DNA of 64,000 bases from assembly GCA_027019165.1 (NCBI GenBank), contig JALUXC010000017.1, positions 1-64,000 of the forward strand, given 5' to 3'. Position numbers and translations under genes: made by a program. Shown here piece after piece: positions 26,693-36,652 of this stretch (its first letter is position 1; every line of letters begins with the position of its first letter). The stretch is from Pseudophaeobacter sp. GTDB lineage: Bacteria; Pseudomonadota; Alphaproteobacteria; Rhodobacterales; Rhodobacteraceae. Under the pieces are notes generated by a model. That model searched no databases. It was not told the origin of the DNA and saw nothing but the letters and a program-made list of their open reading frames with translations.

Positions 26693-27586
26693 ATGATGAA
26701 ACACGCGATTTTCGCAGGCTGTGTTGCAGTCCTCTCTGCTACGATCGGCCATGCCGACATTCTGGCTCAGACGGCAACCGGCACCGTCACGCTTCAAACA
26801 ACGCCCAAGTCTGCAGCTGTCTTTGACATCGCTGCAATCGACACCTTGACCGCATTGGGGGTCGAGGTTGCGGGTGTACCGAGCAAGCTTTATGTCGACT
26901 ACCTGGAACCGGTAGCACAATCAGCCGCTATCGTCGGCACGCTGTTTGAGCCAGACTATGAGAAACTGGCAATCCTTGCCCCGGACCTCATCGTCGTCGG
27001 CTCCCGCACCTCTGAACTGGTGGATCCTCTGTCCCGCATTGCACCCGTGATCGATATGACAATTTCGGGCACGGATATCCTGGCACAGACGCGAGACCGC
27101 ATCGCTGCTTTCGGCGCAGTGTTTGGCAAGAAGGAAAGGGCGGCGCGCCTTGCAGCCGAGCTGGAAGACAAGATCACTGAGGTCAGGAATACCCTGCAAG
27201 GCAAGGGCGATGCGCTGATCATCCTCACCAACGGCAACAAGATTTCTGCCTTCGGGCAGGGATCACGATTTGGTTGGCTCCATGCCGATCTGGGGCTTCC
27301 TATGGCCGCGTCAGACCTTGAGGCCAAGAACCACGGACAGGCGATTTCATTCGAATTCATCGCAGAAACCGACCCCGATTGGTTGATCGTCATTGATCGC
27401 GGCGCGGCCATCGGCCAGCAGGGTGCCGCCCAAGCAACGCTCGACAACTCTTTGGTCGCCAATACAAAAGCGGCTAAGTCCGGGCGCATTGTCTACCTGA
27501 GTTCGGCCCCTGTCTATGTCGCGGGTGGTGGCGCATCTTCGGTGATGCGGACACTTGATGAACTGGCCGAGGCTTTCGGAGGCTGA
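26693..27586 (+). CDS. Ferric-siderophore ABC transporter, binding protein (FatB/YclQ-like)
   Basis: Periplasmic binding protein (297 aa), class III helical-backbone fold. Signal peptide MMKHAIFAGCVAVLSATIGHA; then VTLQTTPKSAAVFDIAAIDT, KLAILAPDLIVVGSRTSE and DWLIVIDRGAAIG, as in the FatB/CeuE/YclQ group of anguibactin and petrobactin binders. The exported chain shows no lipobox cysteine. Only 2 bp separate it from the first permease gene, so unlike the other binding-protein genes here it has no downstream hairpin. Confidence 0.88.
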   Translation: MMKHAIFAGCVAVLSATIGHADILAQTATGTVTLQTTPKSAAVFDIAAIDTLTALGVEVAGVPSKLYVDYLEPVAQSAAIVGTLFEPDYEKLAILAPDLIVVGSRTSELVDPLSRIAPVIDMTISGTDILAQTRDRIAAFGAVFGKKERAARLAAELEDKITEVRNTLQGKGDALIILTNGNKISAFGQGSRFGWLHADLGLPMAASDLEAKNHGQAISFEFIAETDPDWLIVIDRGAAIGQQGAAQATLDNSLVANTKAAKSGRIVYLSSAPVYVAGGGASSVMRTLDELAEAFGG

Positions 27587-27588
27587 CC

Positions 27589-28521
27589 GTGCGACCTTGG
27601 GTGGGCATTGGACTGGTCCTCATTGTGATGATCCTGGCCAGCCTCGCAGTCGGCGCGGCCAGTATCTCGGACGGGGACGGCGGCTGGCTTATCTGGGTCA
27701 GCCGCTTTCCTCGCACTGCGGCCGCTCTTTTGGCTGGGGCCGGCCTCGCATTGGCGGGGGTGGTCATTCAGAACGTGGTTCAAAACCGTCTTGTCGAACC
27801 CACTCTGACCGGGACGCCGGAGGCGGCGATGCTTGGCCTTCTGGGCGTGACACTGATCGCTCCGGGGCTGGCAGTGGCGGGCAAAATGCTGATTGCCGCC
27901 GGCTGTGCGCTACTGGGCATGGTGGGCTTTCTGGCCTTGGCCCGGCGCATTTCGCCACGTGATCCCATGCTTCTGCCCATTGTCGGGCTGATTTATGGCG
28001 GCATCCTGGGCGCCATCGCGACCTATGTGGCGTGGCAAACCGATCTGATGCAGTTCCTCGGGATCTGGCAGCTGGGTGAGTTTTCCGCTGTCATGCAGGG
28101 GCGCTATGAATGGCTGTGGGCTGTGGCTGCCTTGGCGTTTGGCCTCTACCTTATTGCCGACCGTATCACGATCCTGGGTCTTGGAGAGACACAAGCCCGG
28201 TCCCTGGGACTAGGCTATGAGCAAACGCGCGCGATTGGCCTTGTCATCGTTTCGGTCTTGACGGCCATCGTATTGGTGACCGTTGGCGCTTTTCCTTTTG
28301 TTGGACTTGTCGCCCCAAATCTCGCGTCGCGGTGGCAGGGTGACAACCTGCGCGCCAACCTGCCCATCATCGCCCTTGGAGGTGCCATGCTGGTCTTGGG
28401 AGCGGATATCATCGGTCGCCTGATCGTCTATCCTTACGAAATTCCCGCAGCGACACTCGTCGCCATATTGGGAGCGGGCGTTTTCCTGTGGCTATTGCAC
28501 GCAGCGCCGAGACGCGCATGA
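27589..28521 (+). CDS. Ferric-siderophore ABC transporter, permease 1 (FecCD family)
   Basis: Inner-membrane permease, 310 aa, about nine to ten hydrophobic segments. LAGAGLALAGVVIQNVVQNRL and FVGLVAPNLASR are BtuC/FecD signatures. GTG start at 27589 directly follows the binding-protein stop. FatD-like; pairs with the next gene to make the heterodimeric channel. Confidence 0.9.
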   Translation: MRPWVGIGLVLIVMILASLAVGAASISDGDGGWLIWVSRFPRTAAALLAGAGLALAGVVIQNVVQNRLVEPTLTGTPEAAMLGLLGVTLIAPGLAVAGKMLIAAGCALLGMVGFLALARRISPRDPMLLPIVGLIYGGILGAIATYVAWQTDLMQFLGIWQLGEFSAVMQGRYEWLWAVAALAFGLYLIADRITILGLGETQARSLGLGYEQTRAIGLVIVSVLTAIVLVTVGAFPFVGLVAPNLASRWQGDNLRANLPIIALGGAMLVLGADIIGRLIVYPYEIPAATLVAILGAGVFLWLLHAAPRRA

Positions 28522-29468
28522 CGGGGATCGGTGCAAAAATCACGGGACTGAGCCTCGTACTCGCCACCTTGGTCTTTGGGTTCATGTTGTGGGGGCTTCG
28601 AGGGCCAACGGGCTTTATCCTTGAGCTGCGAGCGATCAAGCTTGTCTCACTTATCTGCGTTGGCGCGGCGGCAGGCGCAGCAACAGTGCTGTTTCAAACT
28701 GTCGCCAGGAATCAGCTTTTGACGCCAGGAATTGTGGGCTTTGATGCGCTTTTTGTGCTGATTCAAACACTCTTGGTGGCTGTTCTGGGCGGCATTGGAA
28801 CGGCCCAACTACCCGCCGCGCTGCGCTTTGCCTTGGAAACCGGCGTTTTGATGCTGGCGGCCAGCCTCCTGTTTGGCAGCCTACTGCGCCGCGATGCCTC
28901 GGATATCACCCGTATGATCCTGACCGGCGTCATCGTCGGGGTATTGCTGCGGGGGCTATCTTCCATGGTGCAACGCCTTTTGGATCCTTCGGAATTTTCC
29001 ATTGTGCAACAGGCCATGTTTGCAAGTTTCGGTCAGGTCGATGCCGGGCAGCTCGTGATCGCGGCTCTGACGCTTCTGGCTGCCTTTGCGCTCGCCATGC
29101 GTCTGGCCCCGATGCTGGACGTGGCAGCCCTTGGCCGACAGACAGCCCGGGGCTTGGGCGTCCCCTATGACAGTCTCATGCTCATCACGCTGCTGATTGT
29201 CGCGGCCATGATTTCGATCTCCACCGCCTTGGTCGGACCGATTACGTTTCTCGGCCTTTTGTGCGCGAGTCTTGCGCGGCTCTGGTTGGACACGCATCGC
29301 CATGCCGTCCTGATCCCTGCCTCTGCCCTCATAGGTGCCCTGACACTGGTCTCGGGGCAATTCGTATTCGAGCGCCTGCTGCACAGCGAGTCGGCTTTGG
29401 CCGTCGTGGTCGAGTTCTTTGGCGGGCTGCTCTTCCTCATTCTTGTTCTGCGAAAGGCCAAGACGTGA
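28518..29468 (+). CDS. Ferric-siderophore ABC transporter, permease 2 (FecCD family)
   Basis: Second FecCD permease (316 aa), FatC-like, with AAAGAATVLFQTVARNQLLT and GPITFLGLLCASLAR. Start ATG 28518 lies in the ATGA overlap with permease 1, more credible than an in-frame ATG 30 bp upstream. Overlaps the ATPase by 4 bp (GTGA). Confidence 0.9.
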   Translation: MTGIGAKITGLSLVLATLVFGFMLWGLRGPTGFILELRAIKLVSLICVGAAAGAATVLFQTVARNQLLTPGIVGFDALFVLIQTLLVAVLGGIGTAQLPAALRFALETGVLMLAASLLFGSLLRRDASDITRMILTGVIVGVLLRGLSSMVQRLLDPSEFSIVQQAMFASFGQVDAGQLVIAALTLLAAFALAMRLAPMLDVAALGRQTARGLGVPYDSLMLITLLIVAAMISISTALVGPITFLGLLCASLARLWLDTHRHAVLIPASALIGALTLVSGQFVFERLLHSESALAVVVEFFGGLLFLILVLRKAKT

Positions 29469-30220
29469 TCGAAACTTCGCATCTGTCCTTCACGATCGGC
29501 GACTCTCAGATTCTGCGCGACGTGAGCCTGTCTATTCTGCCAGGGGTTGTGACCGGGTTGATTGGTCCAAATGGCGCCGGAAAGTCGACGCTGCTGCACT
29601 GCCTCGCCGGCCTCACCGAACCGAGCTCCGGCCATGTGCGCATAGACGGGCAGGATCCGTTCACGGCCCGTGACGATGACCGCGCGCGTATGGTGGCCTT
29701 TCTCCAGCAATCTCCGACAACAGTGTCCCGGCTCCGTGTAGAAGAGCTTGTCGCCTTTGGTCGTTGGCCACACCACCGAGGTCGTCCGGGACCAGAGGAC
29801 GCGGAGCAGGTTGCCAAGGCTTTGGACGCTTTTGACCTCGAGGAACTGGCTGGTCGACCAATCGAAACCCTATCAGGCGGTCAAAAACAACGCGCCTTTG
29901 TCGCCATGACCTACGCGCAGGACACCCCGTGGATTCTGCTCGATGAACCGCTGAACGCGCTTGACCCGCGCCATGCGCGCAACCTGATGGCGAGGCTTGC
30001 GACCTTGGCCAATGAGGAAGGGCGCAGCATTGCAGTCGTGCTTCACGATATCAACGCCGCTGCGCGCTGGGCGGACCAGATTGTGGCGATGAAGGATGGG
30101 CAGGTTCTGGCCCATGGTGCGAGCAGAGACGTCTTAACTTCGGACACCCTTTATGCGTGTTTTGACACGCCATTTGACACTGTTCCCCATGCGGGGCGGA
30201 AACTGGTGGTTGCGACATAG
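29465..30220 (+). CDS. Ferric-siderophore ABC transporter, ATPase
   Basis: FepC/FecE-type ATPase (251 aa): Walker A GPNGAGKST, LSGGQKQRAF signature, Walker B WILLDEPLNALDPRH and switch VVLHDINAAARWAD. GTG 29465 starts within the GTGA overlap, and the protein aligns from IETSHLSF onward. Longer frames reaching into the permease are artefacts. Confidence 0.92.
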   Translation: MIETSHLSFTIGDSQILRDVSLSILPGVVTGLIGPNGAGKSTLLHCLAGLTEPSSGHVRIDGQDPFTARDDDRARMVAFLQQSPTTVSRLRVEELVAFGRWPHHRGRPGPEDAEQVAKALDAFDLEELAGRPIETLSGGQKQRAFVAMTYAQDTPWILLDEPLNALDPRHARNLMARLATLANEEGRSIAVVLHDINAAARWADQIVAMKDGQVLAHGASRDVLTSDTLYACFDTPFDTVPHAGRKLVVAT

Positions 30221-30234
30221 GGTGAATGGACCAT

Positions 30235-30265
30235 CTTCCGCACCGCACTTGTTTCATTGCGGAAG
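30235..30265. terminator. Hairpin between convergent siderophore and phosphoesterase operons
   Basis: Perfect 8-bp inverted repeat CTTCCGCA/TGCGGAAG with a 15-nt loop, 15 bp past the ATPase stop. No T-run; possible bidirectional terminator or 3'-end structure. Confidence 0.4.
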
Positions 30266-30327
30266 CGATCCGTTCAGCGCCGAAACGCCCCGATGGGCTG
30301 CGGGCAATTGAGACGTTCAGGTAAAGG

Positions 30328-31185
30328 CTAACCCAGGTCCCTGAACCGCGCGTGTGACATGTTCAACTGATACTGGGTGGGGTCCATTCCTGTGGGCGCA
30401 TGCAGGGAGAATGCAGGGTATTTGTTCGTAAAATCATGCATATGCACCGTTACACAGTCATTGCTCAACAATACAACCCCATAGGCAGGCGGCTCCAGGT
30501 TGCCTGGGATCCTTGTCTGATCTGCAGACAGGTCCAAGGCGACCTGGTGATTGAGGCCACGCATGCAGGAAAAGCTGATGCCGCGCCAGTTGCCAAATAT
30601 CGCCCGGTGCACATGGCCGAAAAACAGATGGCGGATGCGTGCTTTGTGCGGCGCGATCACGTCATGGAATGCTTCGGCATCCAGCATCATGATCCGGTCC
30701 ATCGATGAAATGCCGACCGGAAAAGGCGGGTGGTGCATGAAGAGCAGGACAGGCCCATCAGTGCCTGAAAGCTCGGCCTCCAGCCACGCCAGACGCGCCG
30801 TACAGTATCCCCCGGCGTGGGTGCCGGGGCTTTTGGTGTCCAGACAGATGCCCCGGCCATGTGGGGTGTCAAAGGCAAACTGGACAAAGCCGTTTTCGTC
30901 CCGCGGTGTGCTGGGGAAATGATCTGAAAACGCTTCTGTATCATCGTGGTTGCCGACCATCAGATGTACGGGCATCAACAACCGCTCAATCTCATCTCGA
31001 AAGGCCGCATAGGCGTCGCTGTCGCCCCAATGGGTCATGTCACCCGTCAGCACGACGAAGGCAGCATCGCCATGTTCGCGATTGATGCTGTCAACGGCCA
31101 ATGCCAGCCGCCGGGCCGGATCCGCTCCATAGAGCCTCCGCCCGTCACCGATCACATGGGTATCGGTCAGATGGACAAACTTCAT
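30328..31185 (-). CDS. Metallophosphoesterase 1 (GpdQ/cNMP phosphodiesterase-like)
   Basis: Calcineurin-type dinuclear metal phosphoesterase, 285 aa. Metal motifs in order: TDTHVIGDG, GDMTHWGDS, GNHDD, MHHPPFPVG and FGHVHRA. It resembles the class III phosphodiesterase/GpdQ group, cytoplasmic because no signal peptide is seen. Start ATG 31185 (MKFVHLTD) overlaps the stop of the next upstream gene by 4 bp. It is a diverged paralogue of that gene, and together they end a UgpB-type ABC operon, suggesting hydrolysis of an imported phosphodiester such as a glycerophosphodiester. Confidence 0.87.
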   Translation of the reverse strand: MKFVHLTDTHVIGDGRRLYGADPARRLALAVDSINREHGDAAFVVLTGDMTHWGDSDAYAAFRDEIERLLMPVHLMVGNHDDTEAFSDHFPSTPRDENGFVQFAFDTPHGRGICLDTKSPGTHAGGYCTARLAWLEAELSGTDGPVLLFMHHPPFPVGISSMDRIMMLDAEAFHDVIAPHKARIRHLFFGHVHRAIFGNWRGISFSCMRGLNHQVALDLSADQTRIPGNLEPPAYGVVLLSNDCVTVHMHDFTNKYPAFSLHAPTGMDPTQYQLNMSHARFRDLG

Positions 31186-32012
31186 TCCGCGGCCTCGGTC
31201 GGCTTTGCCCAATCCTCCCAGCCTGTTCCGGCAGTTGTGATCGGCCCATCCCAGGCAAAGGGGATCTGGTGGATCGTCGTATCGCTGCCATCGATCAGCA
31301 AAACGAAATAGGCCGGTGCCATGGGGGCGCCTTGCAGCAGCTCTTCCTCATTCAGGTCGGGGATCGATTGATTTCCCGTCGACGGTACACTGGCGAATTG
31401 CACCCCGGCGAAATGTCCATGGATCGGCGCATGGACGTGGCCGAAATGGATATAGTCGATCTTTGCGGCATGGGCTTCGATCAAGTCCCTGAAAGGGCCG
31501 CGGTCTTCGGGAACCAGCGCGATCTTGTCTTCGGCGGGCAGGCCGACGGGCATCGGGTTGTGATGCAGGAAAATCCGTGCCCGGTCGCATTCTTTAAGTT
31601 CGCTCTGCAGCCAGGCACGTCGCAGGTCGCAGAAATGGCCCGCATGGGTACGCTCCTTGACGCTGTCGAGATAGATGAACCGCACGCCGTTGATGGTTTC
31701 GGCATGGTTGATGAAGCCATTTTTGTCCGTCGGGTGGCCTTCAAAAACGCTCTGAAAGGCCGCGCGGTCATCGTGATTGCCGATCATCAGCCGAACCGGG
31801 ATGGGCAGATCGCGGATCGCTTCCTTCAGCGCCTCGTAGGCGGCGGGTTCGCCCCAATGGGCCAGATCGCCGGTGATCACAATACGGGCGGCGTCGCTGT
31901 GATGTGACATGATATTCTGCAGGGCCTTTGAGAACCGCGCGTGTGGATCAAGTCCGCCCATCTCCTCGCCGGGGATGGTCAGGTGAATGTCGGAAGTATG
32001 GATGATTTTCAT
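31182..32012 (-). CDS. Metallophosphoesterase 2 (GpdQ/cNMP phosphodiesterase-like)
   Basis: 276-aa calcineurin-fold phosphoesterase with TSDIHLTIPG, GDLAHWGEP, GNHDD, LHHNPMPVG and FGHVHAPIHG. The full set of metal ligands is kept, so both paralogues should be active. It shares the HWG.., GNHDD and FHH.P.PVG features with the downstream copy but differs widely elsewhere, which suggests different substrates rather than recent duplication. Separated from the binding-protein gene by a terminator-like hairpin. Confidence 0.87.
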   Translation of the reverse strand: MKIIHTSDIHLTIPGEEMGGLDPHARFSKALQNIMSHHSDAARIVITGDLAHWGEPAAYEALKEAIRDLPIPVRLMIGNHDDRAAFQSVFEGHPTDKNGFINHAETINGVRFIYLDSVKERTHAGHFCDLRRAWLQSELKECDRARIFLHHNPMPVGLPAEDKIALVPEDRGPFRDLIEAHAAKIDYIHFGHVHAPIHGHFAGVQFASVPSTGNQSIPDLNEEELLQGAPMAPAYFVLLIDGSDTTIHQIPFAWDGPITTAGTGWEDWAKPTEAAE

Positions 32013-32027
32013 GTATCTATCTGCCCG

Positions 32028-32063
32028 AAAAAAGGAACGGCCGCGCAGGTCCCCGCGCGGCCG
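32028..32063 (-). terminator. Intercistronic terminator/attenuator after the UgpB-like gene
   Basis: CGGCCGCGC/GCGCGGCCG forms a 9-bp stem with an 8-nt loop (32038-32063), followed on the minus strand by TTCC and six T. It lies 11 bp after the binding-protein stop. This is the only one of the five binding-protein hairpins with a T-run, so it may terminate part of the transcription before the phosphoesterase genes. Confidence 0.75.
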
Positions 32064-32073
32064 AAGATTGGAA

Positions 32074-33321
32074 TTAGCCGTTCGGCAGAAGGTCGGCGAC
32101 TTCCTCGACCAGTTCCTGCTGCAGCTCTTTCATGTCGGTGGCGTCACCGGTGACGATGCGTTCGATCCCGTCATAGATCACCTGGGTGATTGCCAGACCG
32201 TTGTCGCCCGGATAGGCCAGCCAGTCGCGGAGCAAGGGCAACTGGTCCACAGCGGTCTGCTTGTTGGGGTTCTGCTGATAGAAATCGGCCAGGATCACCT
32301 CGTTTGCGGCCTTGTTCGGGGGCATGTAGCCGGTGGTCTTGGCCACTTCGGCAGCGCCCTCACCCGAGGTGATGAACTTCAGCCAGGTCCAGGCGGCCTC
32401 TTGCACCTTGGGATCGTCCGAGGTCGAGGTCAGCATCGCAGCGTTGCCGCCTGCGGGCAGACCTTTCGGGGTTTCACCCATGCCGGGGAAAGGCCCTGTC
32501 ACCAGCTCGAAATCGCCCTGGCTGCGCTCCACCGCACCCAGCGCCGAGGTCGACCAGAACATCATGCCGATCTCACCCGCCGAGAAGGACGACAGAGCCG
32601 CTTTCCATTCCAGGTTCTGCATGTCGCATTTGGTGAAGATCTCCTGCATCTGCTCCATGGCGGCCAGCGCCTCGGGGCTGTCCAGCGTGACATGGCCGCT
32701 TTCGACGATGGCCTTGTCCTGGCTCCACATCAGGGCCTGCATGAACCAGTTGCCGGTGATGTTCCAACCCCAGAAGATCGGGTTTTCGATGCCGTTTGCC
32801 TTCATGGTTTCACAGGCGCCGATCACCTCGTCCCAGGTGGTGGGCAGCTCTTCGATGCCACCTGCTTTCAGGATATCCATGTTGTAGTAGCCCACCGGCA
32901 GCGAGACTGAGAAGGGCAGCCCATGCACATCGCCGCCAAAGGTCGACAGGCTCAGCATGGCGTCGTGGTAGCCGTCCTTGGCGAAGTCGGCCTCCTTGGC
33001 GATGAAGGGCTCAAGCGATTTGGCGATGCCCTTTTCCACCAGGATCTGCTGGCGGTTCAAACCCTGCATGGTGACGTCGGGCAGGTTGCCGGACACCGCT
33101 TCGCGCAGGATGGTGTTGGTGCCGTCCTCGTAGCTTTCGTAAGTTGCGCGGAACTTCACTTCGATATTCGGATGCGCTTCCTTGAAGGCGGGCATCATCG
33201 CCTCATAGGTCACATCAAAGAGGTGGCTATAGGGGTAGGCGAATTCGATGGTGACGGTGTCTTCGGCGAAAACGGCGGTGGTGGACAGGGCCAGAGCCAT
33301 TGCGGTGGCAGTCAGTTTCAT
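32074..33321 (-). CDS. ABC transporter solute-binding protein (UgpB-like)
   Basis: Periplasmic family-1 binding protein, 415 aa. Signal peptide MKLTATAMALALSTTAVFA; mature EDTVTIEFAYPYSH. PTTWDEVIGACETMKANGI, AGEIGMMFWSTSALG and LPAGGNAAM resemble glycerol-3-phosphate/glycerophosphodiester binders. Flanked on both sides by strong hairpins. Ligand inferred from the linked phosphoesterases. Confidence 0.85.
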   Translation of the reverse strand: MKLTATAMALALSTTAVFAEDTVTIEFAYPYSHLFDVTYEAMMPAFKEAHPNIEVKFRATYESYEDGTNTILREAVSGNLPDVTMQGLNRQQILVEKGIAKSLEPFIAKEADFAKDGYHDAMLSLSTFGGDVHGLPFSVSLPVGYYNMDILKAGGIEELPTTWDEVIGACETMKANGIENPIFWGWNITGNWFMQALMWSQDKAIVESGHVTLDSPEALAAMEQMQEIFTKCDMQNLEWKAALSSFSAGEIGMMFWSTSALGAVERSQGDFELVTGPFPGMGETPKGLPAGGNAAMLTSTSDDPKVQEAAWTWLKFITSGEGAAEVAKTTGYMPPNKAANEVILADFYQQNPNKQTAVDQLPLLRDWLAYPGDNGLAITQVIYDGIERIVTGDATDMKELQQELVEEVADLLPNG

Positions 33322-33409
33322 GGTTTAGATCCTCATACTTGCCGGTCTTGGAGCAGTTGGTTTGCAGACTTGATGCTCCGGGTTTCATCCCTGTTGGGAT
33401 ATCGGGAGT

Positions 33410-33435
33410 GGGACCGCCCGAACCGGGGCGGTCCC
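33410..33435 (-). promoter_or_regulatory. Intercistronic hairpin upstream of the UgpB-like gene
   Basis: GGGACCGCCC/GGGCGGTCCC, a perfect 10-bp stem with a 6-nt loop, just past the UgpE-like stop. With the terminator-like hairpin at 32028-32063 it brackets the binding-protein gene, which could define a stable processed mRNA. Confidence 0.7.
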
Positions 33436-33438
33436 GGT

Positions 33439-34401
33439 TCATTTCATGCCGCTCAGGGTGATCCCCTCGATGAAGCGTTTCTGAGCAATCAGGAAGGCGA
33501 CAATCAGTGGCGCGACAATCACGGTGGCAGTGGCCATCATCGGCCCAAAGAAGGAGCCATCGCCATCGCCCTTGAATTCGCGCAGGCCAAGGGGCGGCGT
33601 GAAGAGATCGCGATTGCCGGTCACCACGATGCGGGGCCAGAAGTAATCGTTCCAATGGGCGACGATGGAAAAGATCGCAAAGGCCAGTAGGGCAGGGATC
33701 GCGGTGGGCAGCATCACCCGCCAGACGATGGCGAATTCCCCCATGCCATCCATCCGCGCTGCATCGATCAGATCATCCGGCACCGTCATGAAGAATTGGC
33801 GCATCAGGAATATCCCGAAAACAGAGATCGTCCAGGGCACCACAAGGGCGGCATAGGTATTGGTCAGCCCCAGCTTGGCCAGCATGATATAGAGCGGTAG
33901 CGCGATGGCATGGACCGGGATCAACAGGCAGAAGAGCACGAGCCCAAAGACCGCCTCGCGTCCCCAGAATTTCAGCTTGGCCAGCGCATAGGCGGCAGGC
34001 AGGGCGACCACGACTTGGATCAGAAAGATCGAGGCGGTGACGATGATCCCGTTCAAAAGGTAGCGCAGCAGCGGCGCCTCGGTAAACGCCTTGGTGTAGT
34101 TGAACACCACGGGCCGCATGGAACATTCAGCCGTGGCCTCGGCCAGAAGGGCATCGCGGATCTCGCTGTCGCTTTGCCCCGGGAACCTGTCAGTGGCGGT
34201 GGAAATGTCATCGCGGCTTGGGTCGCGCAGTTTGACGCAACGCTCATCCACCATCAGCTCTTGCCGCCCGAAAAAGCCCCCTTCGCCGCGGTCGATCTCG
34301 CCGGGGGATTTAAAGGAGTAGCTGACCATCATGTAAAAGGGTGCAATGACCACGATCACGCCAAGGATCAGGATCAGATGTTTCCACCAGTCACGTGTCA
34401 T
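33439..34401 (-). CDS. ABC transporter permease (UgpE/MalG-like)
   Basis: Inner-membrane permease (320 aa) with an EAA-loop of the form DAARMDGMGEFAIVWRVMLP and six hydrophobic segments. An unusually long periplasmic stretch of about 75 residues follows the first helix (EIDRGEGGFFGRQELM through residue ~105) and is absent from standard UgpE. The start shares a base with the UgpA-like stop. Confidence 0.88.
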   Translation of the reverse strand: MTRDWWKHLILILGVIVVIAPFYMMVSYSFKSPGEIDRGEGGFFGRQELMVDERCVKLRDPSRDDISTATDRFPGQSDSEIRDALLAEATAECSMRPVVFNYTKAFTEAPLLRYLLNGIIVTASIFLIQVVVALPAAYALAKLKFWGREAVFGLVLFCLLIPVHAIALPLYIMLAKLGLTNTYAALVVPWTISVFGIFLMRQFFMTVPDDLIDAARMDGMGEFAIVWRVMLPTAIPALLAFAIFSIVAHWNDYFWPRIVVTGNRDLFTPPLGLREFKGDGDGSFFGPMMATATVIVAPLIVAFLIAQKRFIEGITLSGMK

Positions 34402-35381
34402 CAGTAGTGCACCTTTCGCTCGACCAGCCAGCGCTGGATCAGGGTGAGAAACATGACGAAGATCAGGAACAGCATGGTGATGGCAGAGCCGATCCCGATC
34501 AGGTTCTGCTGCACGCCCTTTTCAAAGATGGCGAACATCATCACGTAGGTGGATTTGTTGGGCCCGCCCCCTTGCGGCCAGAAGGCTTCGACGGTGTCAA
34601 AGACCTGAAACGCGCGGATGCAACTGATAGTCACGACAAAGACCGTGGTCGGCCCCAGCGCAGGCCATGTCACCAGGCGGAACCTTTCCCATGCGGATTT
34701 TGCACCGTCCATTTCGGCCGCATGATACAGCTCCCGGTGCACGCTCGTCAGACCGGCGAGATAGAGCACCATGTTAAAGCCAAAGCCCTGCCAGATACCG
34801 ATAAAGCAGATCACCCAGATCGCATAGCGCTTGTCCCCCAGCCAGACCGGAAAACGGGTCGCGCAGCCCTCGGCCATGAAGGGCCAGAGGTTCTCAAGGA
34901 AGGTGCCACAGCCCATTTCAAGCGTGCGGTTGATCATTCCGATCGAGGGATGCAGCATGAACTCCCAGGCGATTGCCATGGCCAGAAGCGTCGCCATGAC
35001 CGGCAGGAAATAGATCGTCTTGTAGACTTCGCGGAACCGGCCAAGCGAGTTGATCAGCAGTGCCGCCCCAAGCCCCAGCCCAACCGAGATCGGCACCACG
35101 GTGACGACATAGGTGAGCGTGGCCAGGAACATCTTTTCATAGGTCGAGCGGGTGAACAGCTTTTCGTAGTTCTTGGTCCCCACCCAATCAAAGCTCTCGT
35201 TGCCAAGGGAGTAATTGGTCAGGGACAGCATTCCGGCAATGATCACGGGCACAAGAAGGATCACCACCATCAGGATCAAAGCTGGCGCGGTCAAAGCCCA
35301 GGCGGCGCGGCGTTCTTTGGTGGCGTGGTCGGTCACCGGTCTAGGCACGGGGTTTGCCGTGGGTGCATCAACAGCGGTCAT
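34401..35381 (-). CDS. ABC transporter permease (UgpA/MalF-like)
   Basis: Permease subunit of 326 aa. EAA loop AAEMDGAKSAWERFRLVTWP, and YLAGLTSVHRELYHAAEMDG is typical of UgpA. An extracytoplasmic segment near residues 140-165 contains two cysteines (EMGCGTFLENL, EGCATRF) that could form a disulphide. Begins 2 bp after the ATPase gene. Confidence 0.88.
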   Translation of the reverse strand: MTAVDAPTANPVPRPVTDHATKERRAAWALTAPALILMVVILLVPVIIAGMLSLTNYSLGNESFDWVGTKNYEKLFTRSTYEKMFLATLTYVVTVVPISVGLGLGAALLINSLGRFREVYKTIYFLPVMATLLAMAIAWEFMLHPSIGMINRTLEMGCGTFLENLWPFMAEGCATRFPVWLGDKRYAIWVICFIGIWQGFGFNMVLYLAGLTSVHRELYHAAEMDGAKSAWERFRLVTWPALGPTTVFVVTISCIRAFQVFDTVEAFWPQGGGPNKSTYVMMFAIFEKGVQQNLIGIGSAITMLFLIFVMFLTLIQRWLVERKVHY

Positions 35382-35382
35382 G

Positions 35383-36540
<1,158 letters not shown>

Positions 36541-36590
36541 CTGATTCCTCCATCTGACGGGCACTGGTGTACGCAGGTCAGCTCTCACTT

Positions 36591-36617
36591 ATGTGACGTC
36601 ATATTAGTGAGACTAAT
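36591..36617. promoter_or_regulatory. Tandem palindromes between ugpC-like and lysR
   Basis: ATTAGT-GAG-ACTAAT (36603-36617) is a perfect palindrome with the T-N11-A form of LysR boxes. Immediately left, TGACGTCA (36594-36601) is a second palindrome, extended to 14 bp with one mismatched pair. Both lie in the divergent control region and are candidate LysR sites. Confidence 0.6.
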
Positions 36618-36652
36618 GAGCTTTATGGCGTCTTCAGAGCGAGGGAGCCAAA

